Source of the DNA: JAYEHC01 sp964490635
GTDB taxonomy: Bacteria > Patescibacteriota > Minisyncoccia > JAHIHE01 > JAGLIN01
DNA length: 12,589 bases
Direction: 5' to 3'
Assembly (NCBI GenBank): GCA_964490635.1
Contig: CAZBCK010000029.1
Span: 1-12,589, forward strand
Positions 7,076-12,589 of this stretch are shown piece by piece. The position numbers and the translations under genes were made by a program. The stretch's first letter is position 1; each line of letters begins with the position of its first letter. The notes below the pieces were generated by a model. The model was not told where the DNA came from. It was given only the letters and a program-made list of their open reading frames with translations, and did no database searches.

Positions 7076-7242
7076 TGTCGTTCCTGCGGAGGCAGGAATC
7101 CAGGTGAAATATCTTCAACTCTTAGTATTATTACAACAGTTAAAATATCAAAAGAATTGTTATCAATTTGTTTGCAAAACTTTTGTTTTAAGATAATGAT
7201 TAATAAAATTGCGTCTGAATTTCTGCCTTCGCAGGAATGACA
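7076..7242. repeat. Inverted pair of TGTCATTCCTGC hairpin repeats
   Basis: The left copy (7075-7104) and the reverse complement of the right copy (7213-7242) agree at 24 of 30 positions, and all six differences are transitions. Each folds alone: TTCCTGC (7081-7087) pairs with GCAGGAA (7092-7098), and TTTCTGC (7220-7226) pairs with GCAGGAA (7231-7237) with one G-T wobble. The core is typical of dispersed repeats seen in many low-GC bacteria and CPR genomes. It occupies most of the gap between the flavoprotein gene and obgE. Confidence 0.8.
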
Positions 7243-7291
7243 AAAATCAGGAAGCGCTATTTTGCAATGCTGTATTTACAATCTTATAATC

Positions 7292-8629
7292 TTACAAAAC
7301 CATCTCCGCCGCTTTAATAATCGGATAGGCCGTTGGCGGGGCAGTGATCAAAGGGTGAGTGGCAACTTGTAAATTAGCCAATTCCTGCGCAGTCATTTTT
7401 TGTTGAACTGCCACAGCGATCAAGTTTATCATTTCAGCGATACTTTCTGGACCGGCGACTTGTCCGCCTAGCAATATTTTGGATAATTGATCAAAAACAA
7501 GTCTTACTTTAATTATCTCGGTATTCGGCAAAGTTCCGGGATGATGGTTGGGCGCTTCGCTTTTTCCGACAACTATCTCTATATTTTTCTTATTTGCTCC
7601 CGCTTCATTCAGTCCCACCGATCCCAAGACCAAACCGCCAAGGCAAGTGGAAAAAGCGGCGACTGTTCCGTTGTTTTCTATCAAATCTTTTTCGTCGCGA
7701 TATAAATTAGCGCCGGCGATTCTTGCTTCATAGCAGGCAACCGAGGCAAGCATTATTAAATTAGGTTTTTTTGTAAAGAAGCTCATAGTTTCTGCGCAAT
7801 CGCCGATAGCAAAAACATCCGGAATATCCGTTCGCATAAATTCATCCACCCAAATTCCTCCTTTCCTCACTATTTCAATTCCCGCGTCTTCAGCTAACTT
7901 AACGCTTGGTCGTGCGCCAATTGCCATAATTACCAAGTCCGCCGGAATTTCTTCGCCGTTATCAAGTTTCACTTTTTCCACTTTATCTTTTCCTGCTATT
8001 TCCTCCACCGCTGTTTTGGTATAAATTTTTGCTCCTCTTTCTTTGATCTTTTCCTCGCCGGCAATAGCGAATTCTTCATTGAAATTAGCGATCAGGCAAT
8101 GGTCCATAATTTCTATAATACTAACAGTTTTATCTTTCATTACGCCCAACTCTTCTGCTAATTCTACTCCGATGAATCCTCCGCCAATAATGACAATATT
8201 TTTTGCCTTAATGATTTCCTCTCGTAAATTCTCCAGATATTTTATATTTTTTTTGATCTGATAAACACCGTCCAGTTCCACTCCTTTGATTGGGATCATT
8301 ACCGGATTTGAACCGGTAGCCAGAACCAATTTTTCATAATTTATTTCTTCGTTGTTTTTAAGAGATACTTTTTTATTACTCGTTTCAATTTTTACCGCTT
8401 CGTTGATCACCAGATCAATTTTGTTTGCTTCGTATGCTTCGTCTGGCATTAAGTCTTTTTGTACGGCTGGCAGTCTGTTAAAAATATAAGGCAGTCCGCA
8501 GGGGACAACGCACTTTTCAGTTTCTCTGACCAAAGTGATTTTTTTGTCAGGATTATTCTTTCTGGCGGTCACCGCAGCGATCAACCCCGCCGGACCTCCG
8601 CCGATGATTAGAATGTCTGTTTTTATCAT
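7292..8629 (-). CDS. FAD-dependent NAD(P)H oxidoreductase, CoA-disulfide reductase/NADH oxidase-like
   Basis: This cytoplasmic flavoprotein belongs to the pyridine nucleotide-disulfide oxidoreductase class. The 445 residues show an N-terminal FAD fold (ILIIGGGPAG, 6-15), a redox-active Cys block CVVPCGLPY (40-48), ATGSNP (104-109), the NAD(P)H-binding VIIGGGFIGVELAEEL (146-161), a second FAD motif VFAIGDCAE (272-280) and a C-terminal dimerisation domain (about 320-445, ending HPLITAPPTAYPI). The Cys block aligns with the single active Cys (SxxxCGLPY) of CoA-disulfide reductase, NADH oxidase and NADH-polysulfide reductase. Here Cys40 replaces the usual Ser, giving CxxxC. The exact substrate cannot be told from sequence. 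It is transcribed divergently from the pentapeptide-repeat gene; no Shine-Dalgarno is clear. Confidence 0.9.
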   Translation of the reverse strand: MIKTDILIIGGGPAGLIAAVTARKNNPDKKITLVRETEKCVVPCGLPYIFNRLPAVQKDLMPDEAYEANKIDLVINEAVKIETSNKKVSLKNNEEINYEKLVLATGSNPVMIPIKGVELDGVYQIKKNIKYLENLREEIIKAKNIVIIGGGFIGVELAEELGVMKDKTVSIIEIMDHCLIANFNEEFAIAGEEKIKERGAKIYTKTAVEEIAGKDKVEKVKLDNGEEIPADLVIMAIGARPSVKLAEDAGIEIVRKGGIWVDEFMRTDIPDVFAIGDCAETMSFFTKKPNLIMLASVACYEARIAGANLYRDEKDLIENNGTVAAFSTCLGGLVLGSVGLNEAGANKKNIEIVVGKSEAPNHHPGTLPNTEIIKVRLVFDQLSKILLGGQVAGPESIAEMINLIAVAVQQKMTAQELANLQVATHPLITAPPTAYPIIKAAEMVL

Positions 8630-8666
8630 AGTTGTTTTTGTTATGTTGTTTAAGTTTTACATTATT

Positions 8667-8675
8667 ATAATAGCA
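8667..8675 (-). promoter_or_regulatory. Extended -10 promoter for the flavoprotein gene
   Basis: On the minus strand this reads TGCTATTAT, an extended -10 (TGn followed by TATTAT), 37 bases upstream of the ATG at 8629. Any -35 is weak (TTTTAA-like). The divergent gap to 8770 is the only upstream region available to this gene. Confidence 0.45.
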
Positions 8676-8751
8676 TTGATTAGGGTTAAAAGCAATAAAT
8701 GAGCCTATTTACTTTGTTGACTTTTTTGGTTGAGTTGATTTGTGATAAGGT

Positions 8752-8756
8752 GGAGG
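8752..8756 (+). promoter_or_regulatory. Shine-Dalgarno of the pentapeptide-repeat gene
   Basis: GGAGG (within GGTGGAGGT, 8749-8757) precedes the ATG at 8770 by 13 bases. It is the clearest ribosome-binding site in the window and decides for the start at 8770 over a TTG at 8864 in another frame. A TTGACT (8717-8722) and TGTGATAAG (8741-8749) upstream may be promoter parts, but their spacing of 21 is poor. Confidence 0.6.
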
Positions 8757-8871
8757 TAATTAAGCAAGAATGGAATTATTAAAAAATATAAAAACAGAAT
8801 ATCTAGAAACAAAAAAACTATTTAAAGATTCTTTTACTGGTCCTGTGCGTATATCTCTAGTGGTTGCTCTA

Positions 8872-8879
8872 TTTTTTTT
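8872..8879 (+). other. T8 tract at first frame switch
   Basis: Eight T residues lie inside the first transmembrane segment. With seven T residues the frame would read VVALFFSSIIVFLTYY without interruption. With eight, the starting frame stops a few codons later (LLSY, TAA). Homopolymers of this length are known sites of replication, transcription or sequencing slippage. Confidence 0.75.
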
Positions 8880-9369
8880 CTTCTATTATTGTGTTTTTAA
8901 CTTACTATCTTACTAATAATTATCGTAGTAATACTTTTTTAGAAGGAATACTGATAGAGGTTCATGGAATGCTTTTTGATTTATGGATCATAGGTGTGCT
9001 TATATTATTTTTTCATGAAATGGAAAGAAGGTTTAGCGAGAATCAAAAATATAAGGATGAAATTGATGACTTTAGGTATTGGGAATCTGAAGAAGCTAAA
9101 TATAGAATAATTGGCGATATAAAAAGGTTGAATAGAAATAATGTTACTAGAATTGATTTATCAGGATGCTATTTAAAGAAAGCCAATCTTGTGATGGTCA
9201 ATTTTAGGGGAGCAAGACTTCTTGGAGCCAATCTTGAAGGAGCTAATCTTTCAGGAATTAATCTTAGCGAGGTTAATTTAAATGGGGCTAATCTCGAGGG
9301 AGCAGATCTTTGGAAAACTGATCTTAGTGAAGTTAGCTTTTTTAGATCCAATCTTATAGCAACTAACTT

Positions 9370-9376
9370 TTTAAAG
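9370..9376 (+). other. TTTAAAG slippery heptamer at second frame switch
   Basis: In the frame of the repeat domain the codons are TTT TTA AAG CTA, so 9370-9376 is T TTA AAG, a canonical X XXY YYZ heptamer for -1 slippage. Reading GCT (9376-9378) after the slip continues the repeats exactly in five-residue phase: NFLKA, NLKGV, FFKEA, NLLLS. No strong stem lies 5-9 nt downstream and no Shine-Dalgarno-like stimulator is seen upstream. Confidence 0.65.
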
Positions 9377-9636
9377 CTAATCTCAAGGGAGTTTTTTTCA
9401 AGGAAGCCAATCTCCTTTTGTCCAATCTCAAGGAAGCCAATCTCCTTGAAGCTAATCTTCAAGGAGCTATAAATTTAACTATTGAGCAATTAGCTAAAGT
9501 CAAAACGCTTTATTTGGCAAAGTTGGACTTGGAGCTTATGGAACAAGTAAAAAAGAACTATCCTCATCTTTTAGAAAAATCAAAAAAAGAAGATAATTAA
9601 TATACCTCAAATCTCAACTACAAAAAATCAGACATT

Positions 9637-9771
9637 CCTTTTTGTCATTTCGAAATGGAACGGAGCGAAGCGTAGTAGAATGAGAAATCGCTTGAATGTT
9701 GAAAATGGGACGGACGGTGGGATATTAGCGTTTAAGGGATTCCTCGCCTACGGCTTAGAACGACAAAAAGG
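9637..9771. repeat. Repeat element with CCTTTTTGTC inverted ends
   Basis: CCTTTTTGTC (9637-9646) and GACAAAAAGG (9762-9771) are perfect inverted ends of a 135-bp segment. Inside the left end is a 12-bp palindrome, CATTTCGAAATG (9646-9657), and GAGAAATCGC at 9682-9691. The right end contains GGGATTCCTCGCC (9737-9749). The pattern is of the GTCATTTCGA...GAAATC type of dispersed repeat. With the next two elements it explains most of the gene-free stretch 9601-10234. Confidence 0.6.
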
Positions 9772-9824
9772 AGTGATTGTTTGCTATTGCATAAAATAAT
9801 AAAGAAGGAAAATAGAACGACTCT

Positions 9825-9966
9825 TTGCGGGAACTGGTTTGTAACCAGTTTCTAATGTTTTCCAAATAGATAAAATTTATCAAGATCTTATCTGTATAAA
9901 AACATAAAAGTAAAAGCCGTTGAGATTTCAAAATAAAAGGAACTGTTTACAAAACAGTTCCTGCAA
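9825..9966. repeat. Inverted pair of GGAACTG hairpin repeats with a covarying stem
   Basis: The left unit 9825-9853 and the right unit 9938-9966 match as reverse complements at 25 of 29 positions. The left folds as AACTGGTT (9832-9839) with AACCAGTT (9843-9850). The right folds as GGAACTGTTT (9939-9948) with AAACAGTTCC (9952-9961), loop ACA. Two of the differences are the two halves of one base pair (G-C against T-A), and a third is a G-T wobble, so pairing is preserved. The AT-rich core has no ORF. Confidence 0.8.
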
Positions 9967-10035
9967 TAATTCTCACGATAACCAAAACTTGCTATAACCA
10001 AAGCAGGTTTTGGATTAGACAAATAATTTAAAATC

Positions 10036-10129
10036 GTCGTAGGGGTTGACCTGTGTGTCAACCCGGAATATGGGACAAAATAAAATTTATCGTATATTCA
10101 GGGCAGACACATAGGTCTGCCCCTACGAT
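10036..10129. repeat. Inverted pair of CGTAGGGG hairpin repeats with a covarying stem
   Basis: The left unit 10036-10069 and the right unit 10096-10129 match as reverse complements at 27 of 34 positions. The left stem is GGGTTGAC (10043-10050) with GTCAACCC (10057-10064). The right is GGGCAGAC (10101-10108) with GTCTGCCC (10115-10122). Both have 8 perfect base pairs and a 6-nt loop although two base pairs differ. Outer CGTAGGGG/CCCCTACG blocks are conserved. Confidence 0.85.
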
Positions 10130-10162
10130 AATATCCCAACAATATCATTTTATAAAATCAAT

Positions 10163-10200
10163 AAAAAAACAAGAGAGGATTTAAGACTCACTTGTTTTTT
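10163..10200 (-). terminator. Rho-independent terminator of the CDF transporter gene
   Basis: AAAAAACAAG (10164-10173) pairs with CTTGTTTTTT (10191-10200), extended inward by GAG/CTC. On the minus strand the stem is followed by a run of T, 35 bases beyond the stop codon of the gene ending at 10235. The T-run on the plus strand makes it potentially bidirectional. Confidence 0.8.
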
Positions 10201-10234
10201 GAAATATTTTTTTGTTTCTATAATAGCAACAACT

Positions 10235-11431
10235 CTAATCATCAAGTTCTTTTCTAATCTCCACCGCAACTCCCATTTCCTGCAATTTCTTTCTGGCCTT
10301 TTCGCCAATTTCTGGCGTGATTATTTTATTTGCCTTGATCGCTTTAATAAATCTTATTCCGTGTCCGACTCCGGTGGCAAAATAGGGATTTTTAACAATT
10401 TTGCGTTGAACTGTTTTCCCTTGTTTATCTTTATCAATAACCAAATATTCAGGAGCGCCAAAATCACCATAGAATTTTCCATTTTTGTAAGAAATAATGG
10501 TTCTTTCTCCCTTTTTTTCTAAAAATATCTTTTGGGGAATTTGTTTAAATCTGGTAATTTGTCCGGTTTTTGATTTAATAGACCCTTCTTTGAAATTATG
10601 GGAAGCTACTTGGATAGTTATAAAATTTAAGCTGTCTATTTTTTTCAAGAGAATGTTCTCCAGATTTTTTATCACCTCTGAAACTCTTTCCATTTTCCAT
10701 TCTTTATTCAATCCTATTTTTAATTCAGCAAAATTTTTCGCTCCTATCTTTCGTGTTTTCATTTCCAGCAATTCTATTTCTTCTTTTGAACAAATCTTTT
10801 TAATTTTTTCTTCAATTTGAGGATTGGAAACATCCATAAGATTATCGGTAACTTCTTTGCTTAATCCTATTGTTTCATAAAGGATGTAAAATCCTACCAA
10901 AATAGCTGTTACTCCGTCAGCTTGAGGAAACCAGTGAATCAAAGATAGTCCGATCAGAACGGCTATTGAGGAAAGAGAATCAGCGTGGGAGTGTTCGGCG
11001 TCGGCGATCAGAGCCAAACTGTTTTCTCTTTTGCCAACCTTGAATTTAACTCGCGCCATCGCCTCGTTAGCAATAATAGAAATAATTACAACCAGTAAAG
11101 CTATTCCGCTAATGGTGTGTGGTTCGTTTTTAGTAATACCGATTATTCCTTCATAAATGATCCAGATAGCTGAAAGAAAAAGTAGGAAAATAACGACAAA
11201 CCCGGCAATTGTTTCACTGCGATAATGACCGTAAGGATGTTCTTTGTCCGCCGGTTTTTCCGCTCCTTTAATTCCCATATAAGTTACCATGCTGGAAATA
11301 ATGTCCATTCCGGAATGAATTCCGTCAGCAATCAAAGCAGCACTTTTTATTGAAAAACCAACCAATAATTTTAGGCAAGCTAAAACAACATTGACCAAAG
11401 TGCTGATAATTGAAATGTTTTTTTTATTCAT
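10235..11431 (-). CDS. CDF-family metal transporter fused to a NifX-like domain
   Basis: Cation diffusion facilitators export divalent metals (Zn2+, Fe2+, Mn2+) by proton antiport. Residues 1-200 form the six-helix membrane domain, with the metal-site motifs of TM2 (ADGIHSGMD, His39 and Asp43) and TM5 (ADAEHSHAD, His147 and Asp151) and the loop HPYGHYRSE (65-73). His-Asp/His-Asp sites are typical of Zn transporters. Residues about 203-280 resemble the cytoplasmic dimerisation domain. The 398-residue length exceeds the usual 290-310: the extra C-terminus (about 305-398) resembles the NifX/NafY iron-molybdenum-cluster-binding fold (FYGDFGAPEYLVID, 320-333; GVGHGIRFIKAI, 354-365; ITPEIGEKARKKLQEMGVAV, 371-390). 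It lies 139 bp after the metallophosphoesterase gene, probably in one operon, and ends at a terminator. Confidence 0.9.
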   Translation of the reverse strand: MNKKNISIISTLVNVVLACLKLLVGFSIKSAALIADGIHSGMDIISSMVTYMGIKGAEKPADKEHPYGHYRSETIAGFVVIFLLFLSAIWIIYEGIIGITKNEPHTISGIALLVVIISIIANEAMARVKFKVGKRENSLALIADAEHSHADSLSSIAVLIGLSLIHWFPQADGVTAILVGFYILYETIGLSKEVTDNLMDVSNPQIEEKIKKICSKEEIELLEMKTRKIGAKNFAELKIGLNKEWKMERVSEVIKNLENILLKKIDSLNFITIQVASHNFKEGSIKSKTGQITRFKQIPQKIFLEKKGERTIISYKNGKFYGDFGAPEYLVIDKDKQGKTVQRKIVKNPYFATGVGHGIRFIKAIKANKIITPEIGEKARKKLQEMGVAVEIRKELDD

Positions 11432-11450
11432 ATTTTTATATTTTAGGGCT

Positions 11451-11559
11451 CCTCACTTTAATAATATGCTGGGTAGGTTCAAGCCCTCGCTTAAACTTTT
11501 TGTCTAAGCTATTTCAAGTTCAAGCGAGAGCTTGAACCTACCCGATAGAAAAAGTGAGG
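11451..11559. repeat. Inverted repeat element between metallophosphoesterase and CDF genes
   Basis: Outer ends CCTCACTTT (11451-11459) and AAAGTGAGG (11551-11559) are perfect inverted repeats. Inside, GGGTAGGTTC... (11471-11492) and its partner (11522-11543, ending CTTGAACCTACCC) match at 21 of 22 bases. The right unit also folds alone: GTTCAAGC (11518-11525), GAGA loop, GCTTGAAC (11530-11537). The element fills 109 of the 139 bp between the two genes and could act as an intercistronic processing or stability hairpin. Confidence 0.85.
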
Positions 11560-11570
11560 AAGTTCTATTT

Positions 11571-12437
11571 TTATTTCTTTTTTAATTCTATCACAGTAAC
11601 TTCCGGCAGGCAATTAAATCTTATTGGCAAAACAGCTGTTCCTATTCCACGATTGACATATAAAATTGTGTTACCAATTTCAAATAGCCCGCTGGCGTAT
11701 TTGCCGTGATTTTTTGTTGGTGTCCAATATGGCCGTACAAAAGGAATCACAAATTGTCCGCCGTGCGTATGACCTGCTAAAATCAAATCAATGTTTTCTT
11801 TTTCCAAACTTTCCAAATCATTTACAATATCCGGAGAGTGGGCTAGTAATATCTTGGGAATACTTTTTTTCGTATCAGCTACCGCTTTTTCCAAATCATC
11901 ATTTCCGGTATGCGGATCGTCAACGCCGATCAAGTAAATATATTTATCGTCTTGAAATATTTTTTCGTTTTTATTGTCCAAAATAACAATCCCGTTTTCT
12001 TCCAATAAACTTTTGAAATCTTCAGCATTAATGCCATTGTTCCAATACTCGTGGTTTCCCGTGATGCCGAAAACTTTTCCTTGATATTTATTTCCCAATT
12101 CCTGCCAAAATTCTTGGCAGGAATTTATATCTTTGGTTTTATGGTCAATAAAGTCTCCGGTAATAAAAACAAAATCGGGATCTATGTCTTCTAAAATTTC
12201 CAGAACTTTCTTTTCTCTTTTGCCAAAATTGTAAGAATGAAAATCAGTTAAATGAACTATTTTTGTTCCTTCAAATTCTTTTGGTAAGTTTTCTAGGGTA
12301 ATGCTTATTCTTTCTATTTGAATGTTGTTTGGCTCAAAAATAAGGCTGTACCAAAGCAAAGATGATAGGAAAATTAGAAAAACCGAGGTTAAAAGCATTT
12401 TTTTAAATTTTCTTTTTTTGATGTTTTTGAATTTCAT
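11571..12437 (-). CDS. Membrane-anchored metallophosphoesterase (YkuE/YaeI-type)
   Basis: This is a calcineurin-like phosphoesterase with a two-metal active site. The 288 residues begin with a basic segment and one membrane helix (about 14-32). The metal motifs follow in family order: LTDFHS (63-68, Asp65 and His67), ITGDFID (92-98, Asp95), GITGNHEYW (124-132, Asn128 and His129), LLAHSPD (197-203, His200) and AGHTHGGQ (221-228, His223 and His225). The GHTHGGQ ending and the anchor place it with YkuE, YaeI and LpxG-like enzymes, some of which hydrolyse UDP-diacylglucosamine or other phospho-substrates. The substrate here is unknown. It is the first gene of a likely two-gene minus-strand unit with the CDF transporter. 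Its promoter is at 12551-12579. Confidence 0.92.
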   Translation of the reverse strand: MKFKNIKKRKFKKMLLTSVFLIFLSSLLWYSLIFEPNNIQIERISITLENLPKEFEGTKIVHLTDFHSYNFGKREKKVLEILEDIDPDFVFITGDFIDHKTKDINSCQEFWQELGNKYQGKVFGITGNHEYWNNGINAEDFKSLLEENGIVILDNKNEKIFQDDKYIYLIGVDDPHTGNDDLEKAVADTKKSIPKILLAHSPDIVNDLESLEKENIDLILAGHTHGGQFVIPFVRPYWTPTKNHGKYASGLFEIGNTILYVNRGIGTAVLPIRFNCLPEVTVIELKKK

Positions 12438-12550
12438 AGTCTTTTTATTGATATATTTTGCTCATATTGACTTTTTACTGTTTCAATTATGGCGTAATGG
12501 ATATCTGTCTGATTTTAGCAATAAACATTCAATTTATAAAAACTGTTTTG

Positions 12551-12579
12551 ATTATAGCAGGTTTTATGAAGTTAGTTAA
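12551..12579 (-). promoter_or_regulatory. Extended -10 promoter for the metallophosphoesterase-CDF unit
   Basis: On the minus strand TTAACT (12574-12579), a 17-nt spacer and a perfect TATAAT (12551-12556) preceded by TGC form a strong extended -10 promoter. Transcription should start near 12544, leaving a leader of about 107 nt that holds no clear ORF, riboswitch or terminator. Confidence 0.7.
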
Positions 12580-12589
12580 TTTATTGGAT

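Larger units (their letters stand above)
8770..9600 (+). pseudogene. Membrane-anchored pentapeptide-repeat protein, broken by two opposite frame shifts
   Basis: Read with two frame corrections, this encodes about 276 residues. An N-terminal stretch MELLKNIKTEYLETKKLF is followed by TM1 (about 28-47), TM2 (about 67-82, LFDLWIIGVLILFF), a charged linker (DEIDDFRYWESEEAKYRIIG, then RLNRNN) and about 20 pentapeptide repeats of A(N/D)LxG type (for example LLGANLEGANLSG), which form a right-handed beta-helix. The tail reads NLTIEQLAKVKTLY. The starting frame (from 8770) runs into a T8 tract at 8872-8879, after which homology continues in the next frame. At 9370-9376 it returns to the original frame, which runs to TAA 9598-9600. 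The function of such two-TM repeat proteins is unknown. It could be a true pseudogene, a slippage-dependent gene, or an assembly artefact. The adjacent core genes show no such breaks. Confidence 0.8.

Noticed and set aside
9169..9462. 97-residue minus-strand frame with regular repeats opposite the pentapeptide gene
   Set aside because: Its periodic LxSLR-type sequence is the antisense image of the 15-bp pentapeptide repeats. There is no start context or family resemblance.
9360..9472. Frame-2 tail LKLISREFFSRKPISF to 9472 as the true C-terminus
   Set aside because: The repeat pattern ends abruptly at 9376 in this frame and continues without loss of phase in the other frame, so this is an off-frame reading.
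9601..10234. A missed gene or RNA gene in the 634-bp gap
   Set aside because: All frames are short and broken, and no tRNA cloverleaf or rRNA match was recognised. Three repeat pairs and a terminator account for the visible structure.
10199..10820. Plus-strand open frames across the CDF gene
   Set aside because: They lie wholly or largely opposite a well-supported minus-strand gene, have hydrophobic antisense-like composition and show no recognisable motif.
12322..12579. 85-residue plus-strand frame overlapping the metallophosphoesterase start
   Set aside because: It overlaps the start and leader of a well-supported gene and has no ribosome-binding site or family signature.

Overview
The window is AT-rich bacterial chromosome carrying part of a division and cell-wall (dcw) cluster, followed by housekeeping and accessory genes. 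Several traits suggest a member of the Candidate Phyla Radiation (Patescibacteria), perhaps a Parcubacteria/Moranbacteria-like lineage: a shortened dcw order (mraZ, rsmH, ftsL-like, division PBP, murF), a MurF without its N-terminal substrate domain, weak Shine-Dalgarno signals, a four-helix-bundle (S23-type) gene between mraZ and rsmH, and short hairpin repeats in most gaps. The taxonomy is inferred from these traits and not proven.

Layout. 1-49 is the possible tail of an upstream gene, closed by a terminator at 101-132. A sigma70-like promoter (214-241) and three 10-bp-spaced MraZ-type boxes (248-277) precede mraZ (334-765). A four-helix-bundle gene broken by one deleted base (805-1148) follows, bracketed by 14-bp direct repeats. 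Then come rsmH (1229-2182), an ftsL-like gene (2323-2685), a class B PBP (2694-4433) and murF (4543-5811), all on the plus strand. Converging on them on the minus strand are obgE (6041-7021) and a CoA-disulfide-reductase/NADH-oxidase-like flavoprotein (7292-8629). Divergent from the flavoprotein is a two-TM pentapeptide-repeat gene (8770-9600) broken by two opposite one-base shifts. A gene-free stretch (9601-10234) holds three inverted repeat pairs and a terminator. A metallophosphoesterase (11571-12437) and a CDF metal transporter with a fused NifX-like domain (10235-11431) follow on the minus strand, probably transcribed from the promoter at 12551-12579.

Function. MraZ is expected to repress its own promoter and thereby the operon. 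RsmH methylates 16S rRNA, the FtsL-like protein and PBP act at the septum, and MurF makes the pentapeptide precursor the PBP uses. ObgE serves ribosome assembly, the flavoprotein thiol/NADH redox, and the CDF protein probably Zn2+ or Fe2+ efflux.

The most unusual features are: the pentapeptide gene, whose second frame switch sits exactly on a canonical -1 slippery heptamer (TTTAAAG); the paired hairpin repeats, in which two families show compensatory base changes between copies; the direct-repeat-bracketed S23 gene; and the CDF-NifX fusion. No tRNA, rRNA, CRISPR array or intact insertion sequence was recognised.
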